Position numbers and translations under genes: made by a program. The notes below the pieces were generated by a model. The model searched no databases. It worked only from the letters and a program-made list of their open reading frames with translations, and was not told the origin of the DNA. Shown in pieces: positions 36,714 to 49,643 of a DNA stretch of 64,000 bases. Source of the DNA: Trifolium pratense (lineage: Eukaryota; Streptophyta; Magnoliopsida; Fabales; Fabaceae); the NCBI RefSeq assembly GCF_020283565.1, contig NC_060065.1:36506409-36570408 (forward strand), given 5' to 3'. Each line of letters begins with the position of its first letter. Position 1 is the first letter of the stretch.

Positions 36714-37377
36714 TTAGAAAGTTTAAGCGGCAGCCAATTGCTGCTAGGCGGGATAATTATAAGTTTAGGCACTTAAACTTGTTAGCATAGTATATTAAGG
36801 ATTAAAGATGAAAGTTAACGGGTGTTTTCTCTTTCATTTCCCGAAACAAATAAGTAGTGCGATGATTGCAGTAGATTGAAGTTGTACGTCTTTCGATTCT
36901 TATCAAATATTAGTCGTCGTCACAGGGCAGGTAATAATCTATACTTGGCCTAATTTTGGGGTTAGGGTCAGGGTTCGTTATAATTAGGGATTGGAACGAA
37001 TTACAATTCGTTGTGTGTTGCATTTATTTTTGTATGTTGGTTCTTCATAGTGTTTAGGGTTTGAATCATGTGACATCCAAATTGATTTTGTATTTGGGGG
37101 TTAGAGTTACATACATTGATTAAGTGCCAAATATGATAGATTTTTTCCTGTCTTAATTTAGGGTTATGGTTTACGAATTATTATGGTAATTGTTATTGCC
37201 AATACTAGTCTGCATTTTCATTATAGCACACTAGCTAATTCACTATCTGTCAACTAAACTCACTTTCCCAAGTATTATCGCTGTCTAGCTACTTGTATTG
37301 TAGCTCATATATGCTATTTGGCCTAATGGATTGCTTTATTCATGGTCGATCCAGATTTTATTATTTTGAAAATGCAG

Positions 37378-37566
37378 ACCAAGGTACTACTCAGCATAGC
37401 AGAACGGGGCAAGTTTTATGAGAAAATGTGTGGAAGCATTGTTTGTATCCATGAGAAGATTGGTGAGGAGATTACCCACCCCATAGGTGGTGGAGTATTT
37501 TTACCAGTTGGTTTAAGGCAATTGGTGTTGACAGCTGCCCATGTTGTGAAGGGCGGAAAAAAATTG
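37378..37566 (+). pseudogene. Orphan trypsin-like protease exon with intact catalytic His region
   Basis: After an acceptor (aatgcag, ending 37377) the frame reads MCGSIVCIHEKIGEEITHPI and GLRQLVLTAAHVVKGG, the N-terminal beta-barrel of a chymotrypsin-fold protease with the catalytic His in TAAH. Past about 37566 the frame enters unrelated proline/histidine-rich sequence and stops at 37656. No exons with matching Asp or Ser motifs follow; the next exons belong to gene A, whose own His position is Thr. Upstream at about 36840-36930 is a plausible 5' UTR exon ending GGCAG|GTAATA. It may be a truncated gene, or an alternative first exon of gene A. Related fragments are at 21985 and 25249. Confidence 0.6.
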
Positions 37567-37735
37567 GATCAGTCATTCTTCGCAAATCCCGGCGAACACA
37601 CACTACCCACCACCCACACCACCGGCAAACAACCACACCATCCGATAAAAAAATGAAAAACATTTTATTGTCTTCTTTTGAGTCAAAATCTCTAACCCGT
37701 AACAATAGCTATAGCCAAATATGTCAAAACTCAAA

Positions 37736-38020
37736 TCACATTTAGGCTATGTTTGGATTGATGATATATAACGGAATGGAAAATAATAGAATGAAGTGAG
37801 ACAGAATGAAACACAAAATCTATTCCATTGTTTGGATATTCAACAATGGAATTAAGCAAAATTACCACTCCATCGTTTGAGAAATGAACGGAATGGAATA
37901 AATTATAAAAAATTTATTCCATTTTTACCCTTATTTAACAAACATTATTTTATTTAAATAAAAAAAAAACACTTATTTTTTTGACGAAAAAAAAACTATT
38001 ATTATATAAATATATTACTC
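37736..38020. mobile_element. Truncated MITE (ggctatgtttggattg family)
   Basis: The left end ggctatgtttggattgatga and the ggaatgga-rich inner part match the fuller copy at 50805-51098. The right end is missing. It lies just upstream of the gene A leader. Confidence 0.6.
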
Positions 38021-38050
38021 CATTGCTACTTTCATCAAGCACTACTCTGA

Positions 38051-38217
38051 TAACTGGTTCTGGTTCATTAGAATTGGGGAATATATATAGCTTAGCTTCA
38101 AAGCCTAACTTGAAAATTTAGTTAGGTTTCACCAGGAGGAGAATTTTCAAGTAATCTCCGCCGCTAGCTCTAAATATTGTAATCGTTGTTATTGTGCTTA
38201 TTTATTCCGTTGTAACT
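38051..38217 (+). promoter_or_regulatory. Conserved leader of gene A
   Basis: This stretch (taactggttctggttc ... ttccgttgtaact) is about 85-90% identical to 48344-48490 in front of gene B, while the sequence on either side differs. It is probably the 5' UTR, followed by an intron whose acceptor (atttag, 38272-38277) precedes the ATG exon. Whether the block is transcribed is inferred. Confidence 0.55.
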
Positions 38218-38286
38218 CACTCATATACATACTCTTTTTCAAATAATATATGTTTGTTTGTTTGTTTTTTATTTAGGTCTGTGACG

Positions 38287-41200
38287 ATGAGACATAAGAA
38301 GTTGAAAAGCAGGTTTTGGTACAAACCCAAGGCGTTGTTCGATCCCTGGATGAGGAAAGTCGACGACCGCATTCTATCAGGTTGGATTAGGATGAATCAC
38401 TTTGGGAAATTCGATGATTTTGTTCAAAAAAACATGAACTTGGATTGGAACACAAAACGTGCTGCCCTGGATGCTTCACCATACGTTGTTGCTCTTACAT
38501 CATACACTGGTAGCTATCTCACTATGTCGTCATGCTGCTGTCTGTCTGTCTGTTATTTTGATTGATAATAATTGCTACTCTTGTTGGCTGGCTTTCAGGT
38601 CCCCAACGGCTATTTATATGTTCAGGGACTATTGTTAACTCTTATGGTGCCAATGGTCATTTTTTTGCTACCATCTTGACTTCCGCCACCCTCCTTAGAT
38701 GTCCAACAACAGAAGATAGTATGGCCGATGATATAAAGGTAGGTTTGATACTCCCTCCCCTCAAAGTTAAGTTAATAATACTTGAGTAGTAGTTAAGTCA
38801 TTGTATTTTGAGGAAATACAAATTTATTATGCGTGCTTAGTAGTTAAGTTAAGGTTAAAGTTCGCTCTAGGATCACAGTGGAAAAAATTGAATCCAACTT
38901 TGAGTGTATATTTGCTAAGCACAGTATTCTCAATCTCTTGCACCATTCAATAAAGAAGAACAATCCTTTTTAAGACCATTCCCCTCTTTAATAGTCAAAT
39001 GGAGACAGTAATAAATAATAGATTGGAGTTGAATCGCATTCCAGAAAATCTGATCCGGATCCTCCTTTGAGTCAACAGGAATTGATAAGGGGATCCACAT
39101 GTAAAAAAATTCAAGGGCAGTGATGATACTGGATCGGGTCCTGACTGACTGTCATCCCTAGTCAAAAGTCGTCTTAGTGACGGAACATCACCAGATCCGA
39201 CAGTAGGGTGCTAAGTGGATAGTGCTTGGTTGGTTCTGATATGGAATAGAACTAGAATCGGATAGTGTGGGCTTACTTGTCTTTATTTTCTTTATCTAGG
39301 AACTTTCTGGTTTTTACTTGCTTTGAGTAAAGTTTTACAAGTAAGATGTATTACTTTTTTTTTTCCTTTTCTTGATTGGTCTTGCTTAGGTGTACTGTGT
39401 TTTTAACTAGGCTACAAGTTGTAAGGGTTACTTATTGGGATACTTTAGTACTTAAATTAATTCTCGAGGTAGGTCTATTGGGCTTTCAGTTTTGTAGGTT
39501 AATCTTGTTTCGTTTTTGGTTGGTGAAAGCAAGAAATGTCTAGATAAAAGTACATACATAGGGCTCCTAATTGTGCCTTCTTTTCTTGTGGCTTTCCGGA
39601 CTGGCGGATTTGGAACCGTCTAATCTTCATGTTTACAGATCTACCCATCTTATTTTATTTGGGCCTTTAATATCTGCATTAAGTTCAATCGTTTGATCTC
39701 TCTAATATAGAGAAAAAGACAAATTTCTGCCTTGCATTAATGGCACAATCTCCATATTTTTTAATAGGGAATGGAAAATTACCCATTAGCTTTGCTTGAT
39801 TGCAATTAAGCCTCATAACCTTTCAATGTAACAATTACTTCCTTTGCTTTTACCAATTGTAAAAATCACAATAAAATGACATAGTCAAAAGCTTTTTTAT
39901 AGTTATCTAAATATATTTTAATTGCAAAGTCTCCATGTCATAGTTTTCTAGGTAAGAATTTACTGGAATTAAGCTGATTTACAGAATTGATGAAAGTAGT
40001 GGGGTTATTTCACATCAAGTATAGGTAAGTGACTAATTTGCCCCATTCCCTTTCCCTAATTGATACATGAAGTTGAAAATACTACTACGTTTTATGTTTG
40101 TTTGATTGTTCATTGTGGTCTAATAAGTGCAAATTCTGATGACGTCGTATGTTATTTTTCTCTTTTTCCTTTTTACCGTATCTCAAAAATGGTATTCTCA
40201 TCAAAATTGATTTTCATGACAAAATATCATGTTAATGTGAGGAATCTATATTTCTAAAATTTATTTTGTAACTAAGAAAAATAATTTGAATTTTTTGTCC
40301 TAGATTGAAAGTTATGCGCATGTTATTTGTGCCCAAAACATAATTAGCCTGAAGTAAAATAAGTTAGACATATTCTTCATTCTATAAATTATGTGATTAG
40401 GTTATTGAGTGATTTAAAAATTAAATGAATCATTGATAAAAGTAATTCCATACATTACGTAAAGCAAACAACCCTTATAAGTAACGGTCACCAATTTAAT
40501 TTGTCCCCTTTATTATATTCCCTTCCTGATTCACTTGGTTAACCAAATGTTCCCAATTTAGGTCAATAGCTCTTATTTTTTATAACCAATTCTCTTGTAT
40601 ACTTACGTATATTTAGTGGAGACAGAATTTAAGTGTTTATATTCAAAATGTGCTTTTGAAATAATGGTCCGCTATTTCAGGTGGATGTCTACTTGTTTGA
40701 TCGTAGTGTGTGTGAGGGTGAAATATTGGGTTATGACTTCCATCATAATGTTGCTGCCATCCGTATCAAGTCTGATGTTCAGTTGCAAACTGCTGTTATC
40801 GGAAATCTTGATGATAATATGGAGTGCCATGCCCGCTTTGGTGATACGTCATTTCATCTTGGCCGCTATCGTGATACACCAACATGCCAGCGATTAATTA
40901 AGCTCTGTCCAGGAATGGCTGTTATTGCATTGGGTCGATATTTTGATGACCCCTACCACATTATGGCAGCCCCTGGCGAGCTTATGTAAGTTAGTCTTTC
41001 TCCGTAAACTTAATGCTCTTTGGTCCTTAAGTGTTCACTTTTGCTTTTAGGAAAGGTAACTTGACATGTTAAGCTATTTAGAATGCGTCATGTCTTAGCT
41101 TATGCCAAAGCACTTTGTTTCTTCTTGTCGGGTTCATAATAATATTACTTAGGAAATTAAAAAATAATAATGCATCATGTCTTTTTTTGGCATTGCGTAT

Positions 41201-42681
41201 ACTCGCTTCTTTCTTCTACTGGATATACAACTTCCACAATGATTGCGATCTTGTGTAACACAAGATCTGTTGGTTGTCTGCACTTGTGATTTTCATATTT
41301 CTTAATAATGCAACGTTTTTATTAACTTGGCTTTCCTCGTTGGTCCAGGGCGGAGGACTCTAAGTTAGATTGTGGAGAGCTTGTTATTGCATGTAGTGAA
41401 ATCACCAAGGTAACAACAATCGTTTCCCTTCCCTATGTTGTTTTGTTAGAGTAGATGTGCATACATTAGTATCATGATGAAATGGATGTTTCAATGCACG
41501 AGTTTTCAATTATGTTTCATCGAAGTATTCCTAAAACTTGTTTTCTTTTAATCCGTCTTTGGATTTTTATGATTTTTAAAATTGTATTTATTAAAAAGAT
41601 ATTATCTAAAAAAGGTTTTATTAAGACAAATGACTTAAACCTTTGGGCCTTAAAAAGGTTTTTTGAATCATTTTATTGGGGTATCAATCCTAGTACAGCA
41701 TGCATTCATGTAGAGGCTTATTTGACAAAACAACTATTTAAATTTCATATCGTCATCGAGCATTGTGGTGCTAAAGCTCGTTTTTTTTCGTAGACATTAA
41801 TGCATCAGTTTTAAACAAATATCAAAGCTTGTTTCATAAATAAGCTTAAACATGACTACGTAAATACTTTATTTGTTCAAGTTTAGCTCAATGCATGCGT
41901 CTGAGCAACATACCTGAAGCTTCCATGAAGCACTGCGTAGTTACAACTTAATAAAGCTTCTCATATGCTCTATAACTAAGTATAAATAAGTTAACAATGG
42001 TGGTGCAAGTGCCAATCTGCATGAAATTTCTGCATATATTATAATGCTTTCTTACAGTGTCGGAGCAATATAATTAATAGATCAAAGTCCGAATTTTGAC
42101 GGGAAACGTGTATAAGCTATGTTTTAGCAAGGATATTGAGGGGTCCATGTTAAGCTCAAATGGAATGGCTTTCCTGTATCAATACATGTTCATTTGTTTA
42201 TAATTTGTCATATTATGAAGTGGGGCATTGTCCAGTCTAATTAACTATTTATTTTCCTAGAATGGTATTGGAGGACCACTTATTAATTACAGTGGATGCG
42301 TCATTGGACTGAACTTCTACAGCGAGGCTCGTACTCCTTTTTTACCCATCAATATTGCCTTAAAATGCTTGGAGCACTTGCTAAATTATAGGTATATTTT
42401 AGGTGCAAACTTGTAACGATTGGATTTTGTTTTCAGGATTAAGTATGAAGATGTTTTCTCCTTTTAACATATTATATATTGGTATTATACTTGTACTGCA
42501 CCTGATAACATCTCTTGTAAACTAATGACGTTGCAATTTCAGACAAAATTCTACCGAGGTAATGGATTCGTAGTTTTTGTGTATGAAATACAGAAAACAT
42601 GATTCAATTGGCTCTCCCACTATCTAATATTTTGTAAAGTGTGATGTTATGTCATCTACTCATCTGCGATGCGAAAACCTC

Positions 42682-42768
<87 letters not shown>

Positions 42769-45700
42769 AAAAAACTACCTTTGTCGAGATGACGAGATGT
42801 TTTGTCCGTGTTAGTATGTTTATATTCAAGCAAGTGAAATGAAATCGGACTTCCCATGCCTGAGGCTATTTTGCGGATATTTGTTTCTTAGAGGTTAAGA
42901 AGAATGCTTCTCACTATCAATATTGGTGTATCAAATCCTCAGCGGCTCAGCTAAAGGTTGTCCTTCCTAAAAAGGAAGCAATGAGCCGTTGTGGTCTGTT
43001 GAGTTATGACTATTGTATTTTAGATTTTTGCTTGTGGAATGTTGAGGTTTTTGGTTCAACTTAATTGCTCTTGTTTCATGCAGGTTGTGGCAGTAACGTA
43101 TCTGCTCTTGTTTTTTTATTCTTTAAATTATTCATACTTGAATAATGCGTTTTCTTATTGATCATTACTTGCACATTGTTTTTTTTGGGTTGTGCAGGGA
43201 AGTCCCTCGACCATGGATTGGACTTGAGCTATCTGACTTGGACATAATTGAGCTTGGTGAGTTGGAAAAGTTAATCCATAGCTCTCCTGATACCCTAAGT
43301 GGTGTTTTAGTTAGAAAGGTTAGTGTTCCCTCATCTCCATTTATAATTTCAAAACTAGTTTAACCAAAGTAGTGGCTAAATTGCTTAAATGAGTGCACCA
43401 TGAACCTGCAATTATCGACCTTTAAAGTTGTAGAACTAATGCCATTTATAAAGATCTTTACTCATTTAGTGTTTCTTCTCTTGGTGTCCTAAATTCTCAA
43501 GCTACTAGAAGATTTTAGGACCATATTTTTAATAGTATCAAAATACCCTCATGGTTCTATATTAAAATAAGCTACAATAATCTTTTTGCATATATAATTG
43601 TACTTCAATTTTCTTTTGCGTCTAATTTCTCCGACTGTTTTTATGTACATTTTCTACAAAATAGAGTAGAAGTTGAAGAAGTAAGCCTTCCTGTTTTCAG
43701 TTGTTAAGTTTGTAGGAAAATCAAGTACAAATTAAGGCAGATGAGTAATGTTTAAATTCAGATGAGGGCTTAAAAATTCCAACACGTGTAGATAAGGGAA
43801 ATTTAGCTCACAAGTACAATGGGTTTGGTGACCTAGAAAGGACTCTAGTCTGTTAAAGCTAAGAAACTGTTTTTTCATTGAAAAGAAATTTACTTTTGGT
43901 AAAATAAGTTCATAGAAGTTCCATCAAGTTTAAATAAGTGCTACATATGTTCAATATACAACTACAATAAGTTAGTAAGATTTAGTAAGTTAGAAATAAC
44001 TTCAGATAAGTCAATTTCGGCAAAAAGATACACCCAGAGAACAAGTGGGAGCAGTGGAAACTGATTTTTTGTTTTTGTTTTTTCCCTGGTTAGGAAACGA
44101 AAACATGGAGTGACCCCTATTCTTCTATGGGTCTGTAGGTTTGGACACAGAAATATTTTTTAGTATTATTCTCGACATGTGACTAACGCAAACTTGATCT
44201 TCCATTGCACACTTGAATAGGACCTATCGAATCCTGACTTTGTGGGTCTGAGATGGTGGGAGTAGGGGAGATAAATCACCTTTAGTGTAGCCTAAAGGTT
44301 GCACGATTTGCACTAAAAAATTGTAGTTTTGAAATTCAATCATCCTTTGCTCATATATGAAGTTTAAAACATTACGGATTATCATGCTAAGGGAAACCCA
44401 CGATGGGTTTGCTGTCTTCAATGGCTGAAGAGATAAGGTGCTTAAAGACGAGAATTTTAATAATGGTTTGACATCCGTCGACACTTTTTGTGAATCTAAC
44501 TTTTAATTATTTATGCTTTTATGGAAAATTTGGTGGAAAAGACCGTTAAGTGGCTCATCTACTATCACCCTTAAGTGAAAATAAATCTAAAACTTTATAG
44601 AGTAATTTTTATAATAGTACTATTCTGAATACTGTAGATATATGGATTATGCATGCACAAGTTGAGCGTGCTTTCATACGCTCTATAGGGTGTCGCCAGC
44701 AAGTCTTTAAAAGGAAACTTATAATAAGCCCCATTAGACTCTACTATTGGAGAAAACAAAGGGACCAGTGAAGGCTTAGTTCTCATGATGAAATAACTCC
44801 ATTTATCTTAAACCACATATGAGGTTAGGAGGTAAAGGTACTTGGACCAAGGACCAAATTTGTCCAAAATCAACATATAATTCATTAACACCCGAACATA
44901 GGGATACATTCTGAAATCTCTTTATTAGCATAGAAGGTCTACATAATGGTGCTGACTTGCTTTAAAATATCATCTTACACGGGTAAAGCACGAGAATTTA
45001 CACAAACTTGATCACAATTTGAATCTATGCAATTAAAAAAAAAAAAACACTAATAAAATAGAGATCTACATCTTGCCAAAAACAGTTAGCAACAGTAATT
45101 AACAATTAAAATGAGGCAAAAACAAACGAGACACATATGCTTTGTTTATGACATAGATGGAGAATTTGGCCCTCAGAAGATGTCTTATGGTAGAGCGCAT
45201 TGAACCTTAGAATGATTTAGAACTCGTATTGGAAAATGGTGATTATCATAGAGAGTTGTTCGGAGGAAAGTAGTAATATAAAAGTTAGGGTTTTAGAGCA
45301 AGAGAGTTGTATGTGAAAATGGGGTAAAAATGATATTAAACCCCTTTCTTTAAATTATTGAAAATGCTCGTATATATAGACAAAATGGAAAACTAGGGCA
45401 AAAAGAGCTTTCGCAACTGCTGCCCAAGCTTACACAGCACACAAGGAGCTTGCACAGGGTCGTTGCTATGTCCTTGCTAGATGATTTGTCATTAATGCTG
45501 CAAATTTTATCGTACAAGGTGATTTTTGGGCATCATGTACTCAATTATGTTAGGGCAATCAAACCCGTATTAACATGTTTAGTATATTTGGCTATAAATA
45601 TACTTGGGTATCTAAAAAAGATTATTGGACTTGTTTATTTTCGTCCTTGCTTATGCACACGGTTCAAGCTGAGCCTAGACCAAACTTGAGCTCAAGTAGT

Positions 45701-46852
45701 ATAGCCTACAAGAAAGGTGAGCGTGTTACTTTATCACCTAGTCATTACTCCCTAGTTCCGCCATTCCGATATAAGTTTCTTTTAATAAGTCTTAGTATTA
45801 CCTAGTAGGTAATATGTGATTTTCTTTGGTTCATAACATCCTTTGCTTTTAATTATATAAATCACTGATTGGAAGTGTGCTCAAGTTGTATTATCGATTA
45901 CGGTTTCCTACTTTATCTTCTTCTTGAACATATCAGTGCTGTGTATTGCCAGGTGGAACTGAGATCTCCTGCTTCTGATGCCGGAATATGCACCGAAGAT
46001 TTGATAATTCAGATTGATGGAAAGCATGTTGGAAGTCCCTTGGAGGTGTTGTTATTCACGTTTCACTACTAATACTATGATCAAATGATTTATACTATCC
46101 TTAGAACAAATATATGTAAAGAAGAATTTGGAGGAAAAGGGAGGGGTTTGTTTTTCCCTTATTTGGATAAGTGGGAAATGAAAGGGAAGATAATTGAAAG
46201 GAAAGAAAGCTTGCTCTTCAATCCCCTCCCTTCCTCTGCCGCTACCTTTCCTTTCATCATGTCTATTCAAAGTCAAACTAAAGGAATCATAACTCTTCTA
46301 TTAAAATTGGTCTTGCATGATTGATTATGATAGTTTTAAGCAAAAGCTTTCATGGAAGCTTTGGCTTCCGTAATAGTGTCGTAATATATTTACACCATTG
46401 TAGTGACATTGTTTGTTTGACTTTTCCCTTCCATTCTGGCGGTGGCACAGTTTACTAGTGTACTATTGGACAAGGCCAAGGAGCCCAGAGAAGTGATTGT
46501 TAAGAGAGCCGGTAGCATTACACCTTTAAAGCTCACTGTACTTCCTCAGAGTGCTGGAAAATTGAACCGGTAATTGTTTGTTTTGTGCGGTATATGTGGT
46601 TTGCGTAATATATGATAGCAAAGGGATATGTCCGTAGGATTGTCTACTATGCTCTCTGTGGCAGAGCTTATTAATTCCTCAAAGATTTTATCTTACCATG
46701 CCTGTCGTGTGCATATGCTAAAGTTTAGTATAAAATTGCAGGCTGGCTATCTTATTGTATTGAATAGCAGTGAACCAACTACTGATATGTACCCTTGTTT
46801 TCTGTCCAGATGGCCTATACCAAAGGAACTCAGAAGCAATCTTTTTTATTGA
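38287..46852 (+). CDS. Gene A: DEG14-like HtrA protein with PDZ domain, catalytic triad lost
   Basis: Nine exons join in frame to about 411 residues: 38287-38509, 38599-38738, 40681-40985, 41349-41409, 42261-42391, 43198-43318, 45953-46045, 46451-46569 and 46810-46852. The order matches plant protease Do-like 14: SGTIV strand, VDVYLFD, PGMAVIALGR, GGPLIN, VPRPWIGLEL, GVLV, then a PDZ domain (SPASDAG, IIQIDGKHV). The three triad positions are changed. The TAAH/TCAH His reads TSAT (Thr), the Asp of the SDIAL-type motif reads HNVAA (Asn), and the nucleophile of NSGGP reads GIGGP (Ile). It should fold but not cleave peptide bonds. The N-terminus (MRHKKLKSRFWYKP) is basic and does not look like a clear transit peptide. 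The last 14 codons run into a SINE that supplies the stop. Intron 2 (1.9 kb) and intron 6 (2.6 kb) hold nothing I recognise. The start is the first ATG after an acceptor. Confidence 0.8.
42684..42765. repeat. AT dinucleotide microsatellite, ~41 units
   Basis: An uninterrupted (AT)n run of 82 bp in intron 5 of gene A. It is likely to be length-variable. Confidence 0.95.
43319..45952. other. Intron 6 of gene A, 2.6 kb, no feature recognised
   Basis: The corresponding intron interval in gene B (55344-59210) carries four small exons. I looked for equivalents here and found none with good splice sites and frame. No transposon ends were seen. Confidence 0.45.
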
Positions 46853-46967
46853 AGAAGGTAAATTAGCCCACCCAAATTGGCACCAAAGAGAATCGAACCT
46901 CAGACCTAAGAGGAGCACACTCTCAGGTCCCAAGCCAATACCAATGCACCAACCCAAGTGGGTTAAT
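46843..46967 (-). mobile_element. SINE inserted antisense in the last exon of gene A
   Basis: A 125-bp insertion flanked by a perfect 13-bp target duplication TCAGAAGCAATCT (46830-46842 and 46968-46980). On the minus strand it starts with a tRNA-like head (ggttggtgcattggtattgg, A-box type), has a B-box-like gaggttcgattctc, and ends with an A-rich tail (aataaaaaa). This is the structure of a plant tRNA-derived SINE. Its insertion brings in a stop codon three codons after the duplication. Confidence 0.85.
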
Positions 46968-47135
46968 TCAGAAGCAATCTGCCTTGTATCCATGCGATAT
47001 GTTGGCTCCTCAACAAGCTAATTCTTCTCTCATAGATTCTGTAATTTAAAATGCTACTATTTAATGAGCAATATCTTTAACTTAAAGTAGGTACATGTTA
47101 TCTATGTTAAATCTGAACTTAACAGTTTAACTTAA

Positions 47136-47986
47136 GGGTCTGTTTGGTGCGCAGGATAGCATAGTAACAGGATAGGATATAAAACAGGATAAGGATAGGA
47201 TAACAGCAGGATAACAAACATGATAACTATTATATTTTGTTTTTAATACATACTTGCTCATAATAATATGATAAGATATATAACATATTTAATTGACAAA
47301 ATTACTCTTGTAAAACAATTATTATTTTTTAAAAATTATTTTGTAATACTTTGAATTTTATAAATAAAAAATATAAATAAGTAATCAAATAACTTTATAT
47401 AATTTAAAATAAAAATATGAGAAAATAATCAAGTTTAATTTTTTATATGAATCATGATCAAATAAATAACTCAATAATATATACATGTTAGATAAGCCAA
47501 ATAAATATATGATATATCTCATACGTAAATAATAAAACTATTATCGCAAAAGAATTATATTTAATTTTTTATAAAATTTAAATTAATATCCCTATTTGTC
47601 AATTTTTTAATAATCATTTTACTTTAAAATATTGTAATTTTAGTAAAATTTTGATTTTTTAGAATATATAAATTACAAAATTATCCCTGTGAGAAAATCA
47701 CATATATATTTAAAAATTAATTATTTTATTATTTATATTTTATTAATTTTATTTTATGTATTTTAAAATATATTTTATAAAATAAATCAGTAATTTTTTT
47801 TCTTCTTATCCTATCCTGCTGGTAACCCAGCTCAAATTCAGGATAATAATTATAACTAGAGAGACAGGATAGGATAAGCTTCAGGATTAACTTATCATAT
47901 CCTGTTGTATCATCAAACACTGGATTGCGGCAGGATATGATACAGTTATCCTATCCTGTCTCTTATCCTGTGTACCAAATGGGCCC
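47136..47986. mobile_element. MITE-like element between genes A and B
   Basis: The left end gggtctgtttggtgcgcagg and the inverted right end gggcccatttggtacacagg match well, followed by several aggataggata / tatcctatcct words in opposite orientations at the two ends. TAA precedes the left end, but the right flank (TGT) does not match, so the target duplication is unclear. It is probably Tourist-like. Confidence 0.6.
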
Positions 47987-48343
47987 TGTTTAGAAACAGT
48001 GTTGTCATCTTTTGCTACATAATCTTTAATTTTGTATATCCGCTATAGCAACAGTATAGCAAGACTTTTAGAGAATTAGTCGGCCACAGTATAGCAACGG
48101 CAGATGTATTGCATTGTGTTCTTCAATCATTTTAGCAGCTTACACTTGCTCAAAGTTAGGCAACTTTTTCGAATCTGGTTTAAAATAACAATTAAAGCCA
48201 AGGGGTTGATATGTAGTAAAACCTCGATAAATCAATAACCTCGATTAAATAATAAATTCTTTCGGTCCCGACATGGGCCAATAGGATAAATCTAATCAGC
48301 CCATCCAAGCCCAAACCCAAGCCCTCCTCCTCTTATTCTTTAG

Positions 48344-48490
48344 TAACTGGTTCTGGTTCTTTAGAATTGGGGAATATAGCTTAGCTTCAAAGCCTAACTT
48401 GAAACTTCCGGTTTCAGGAGGAGAATTTTCAAGATAATCACCGCTCGCTCTGAATATTGTAATCGTTGTTGTGCTTATTCCGTTGTAACT
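48344..48490 (+). promoter_or_regulatory. Conserved leader of gene B
   Basis: The counterpart of 38051-38217. It is separated from the first recognisable coding exon of gene B (51232) by 2.7 kb of mostly transposon sequence. An acceptor-like tttttttttag follows at about 48559-48569, but the sequence after it has no ATG leading into the protease frame. Confidence 0.5.
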
Positions 48491-48625
48491 CGTATACTCT
48501 TTTTTAGTATTTGATTGACTTCCATCTGTAATGATTTCACTTCACTATTTATCCTATGTTTTTTTTAGGTTTTCTTAGCAAGCTTGTGAAACCGCTCCCA
48601 CTTCTTATTAATTTCACTAGATTAA

Positions 48626-49612
48626 GGGGGTGCATTGGATTATGATTTTAATGGACAATTTTAACAAAAAAAATCTTCAACATTTTAATAGATTGTATAG
48701 ACTTTTGTGACTTTTTTAAAGACTTTTAAGACATTTTTAAAAGATGATTTACAAACAGGATTTTTCAATTTGGATTCTAATAGACTTAATGGATTTATAA
48801 AAAAGATTTTTAAAATTTCAAAAGATTTTATGGATTTTTAATATTCAAAAGAACTCTCGATTTTTGATAAAAATAAAAAAGAAGTGAATGAGAACAAAAA
48901 TTTTTTATTTTTTTTTACAAAAAATAATTAAGGTTTGAAGCAAAATCCTACAATTTTTTTATGATAGTATTTCACTAATATTTTAATAACAAAATTGATT
49001 ATAATATTTGATGATAATAGTAATTCACCAAATTTTTTAATATATATTTTTACTACTTTTTAAAAAAATATTGTATCTTGTAGCAATCCTCCATCTTCTT
49101 CTTGTTCATGATATTATTTTGGAATAATGAAGAAAAAAAAAATTATGAAGACTATACGATAGAACATAAACACAACATGTACAACAATTTTTTATAAAGA
49201 AAATGATTTTGATAACCTGAGTATACAACACAACAATTTTTATGAAGAAAATTTCATACACGATCAACATAAACACCTGGGCATATACAATGAGATACAG
49301 GAAAAAAAGTCTTTTGGGATTATAAAAAAGTCTCGAAGGTTTTGGTGAATTTGTTTGCATTCATATTTTGTAACTAAAAAGTCTTACAAAATCCATTTCA
49401 TACATAAATTCATCAAAATCTGTGTATTTTTGGATACTAAGGGACAATTTATAATTCATTAAAAATCTTAATTGAATACTAACAGATTTTATTACTTTAA
49501 AAAAAAATCTTGTTTACCTTAATTAAATACCACATAATTCATTTATATTTTATAAAAGTATTGATTCAACATCACAAGAATTTTCCTTTAAAATCTCAAT
49601 TCAATATACCCC
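48626..49612. mobile_element. PIF/Harbinger-type MITE
   Basis: The inverted ends are gggggtgcattggattatga and, in reverse, ggggtatattgaattgagat. TAA flanks both sides (48623-48625 and 49613-49615). It is 987 bp, AT-rich and without coding sequence. It lies between the leader and the body of gene B. Confidence 0.75.
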
Positions 49613-49643
49613 TAAGTTTTTGGAACAATTCTTATAAGAACTT

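Noticed and set aside
42660..42857. Open frame of alternating Ile and Tyr codons
   Set aside because: It is a translation of the AT microsatellite.
46900..46960. A tRNA gene suggested by A-box and B-box-like motifs
   Set aside because: No cloverleaf acceptor stem, and the segment has SINE ends and a target duplication.
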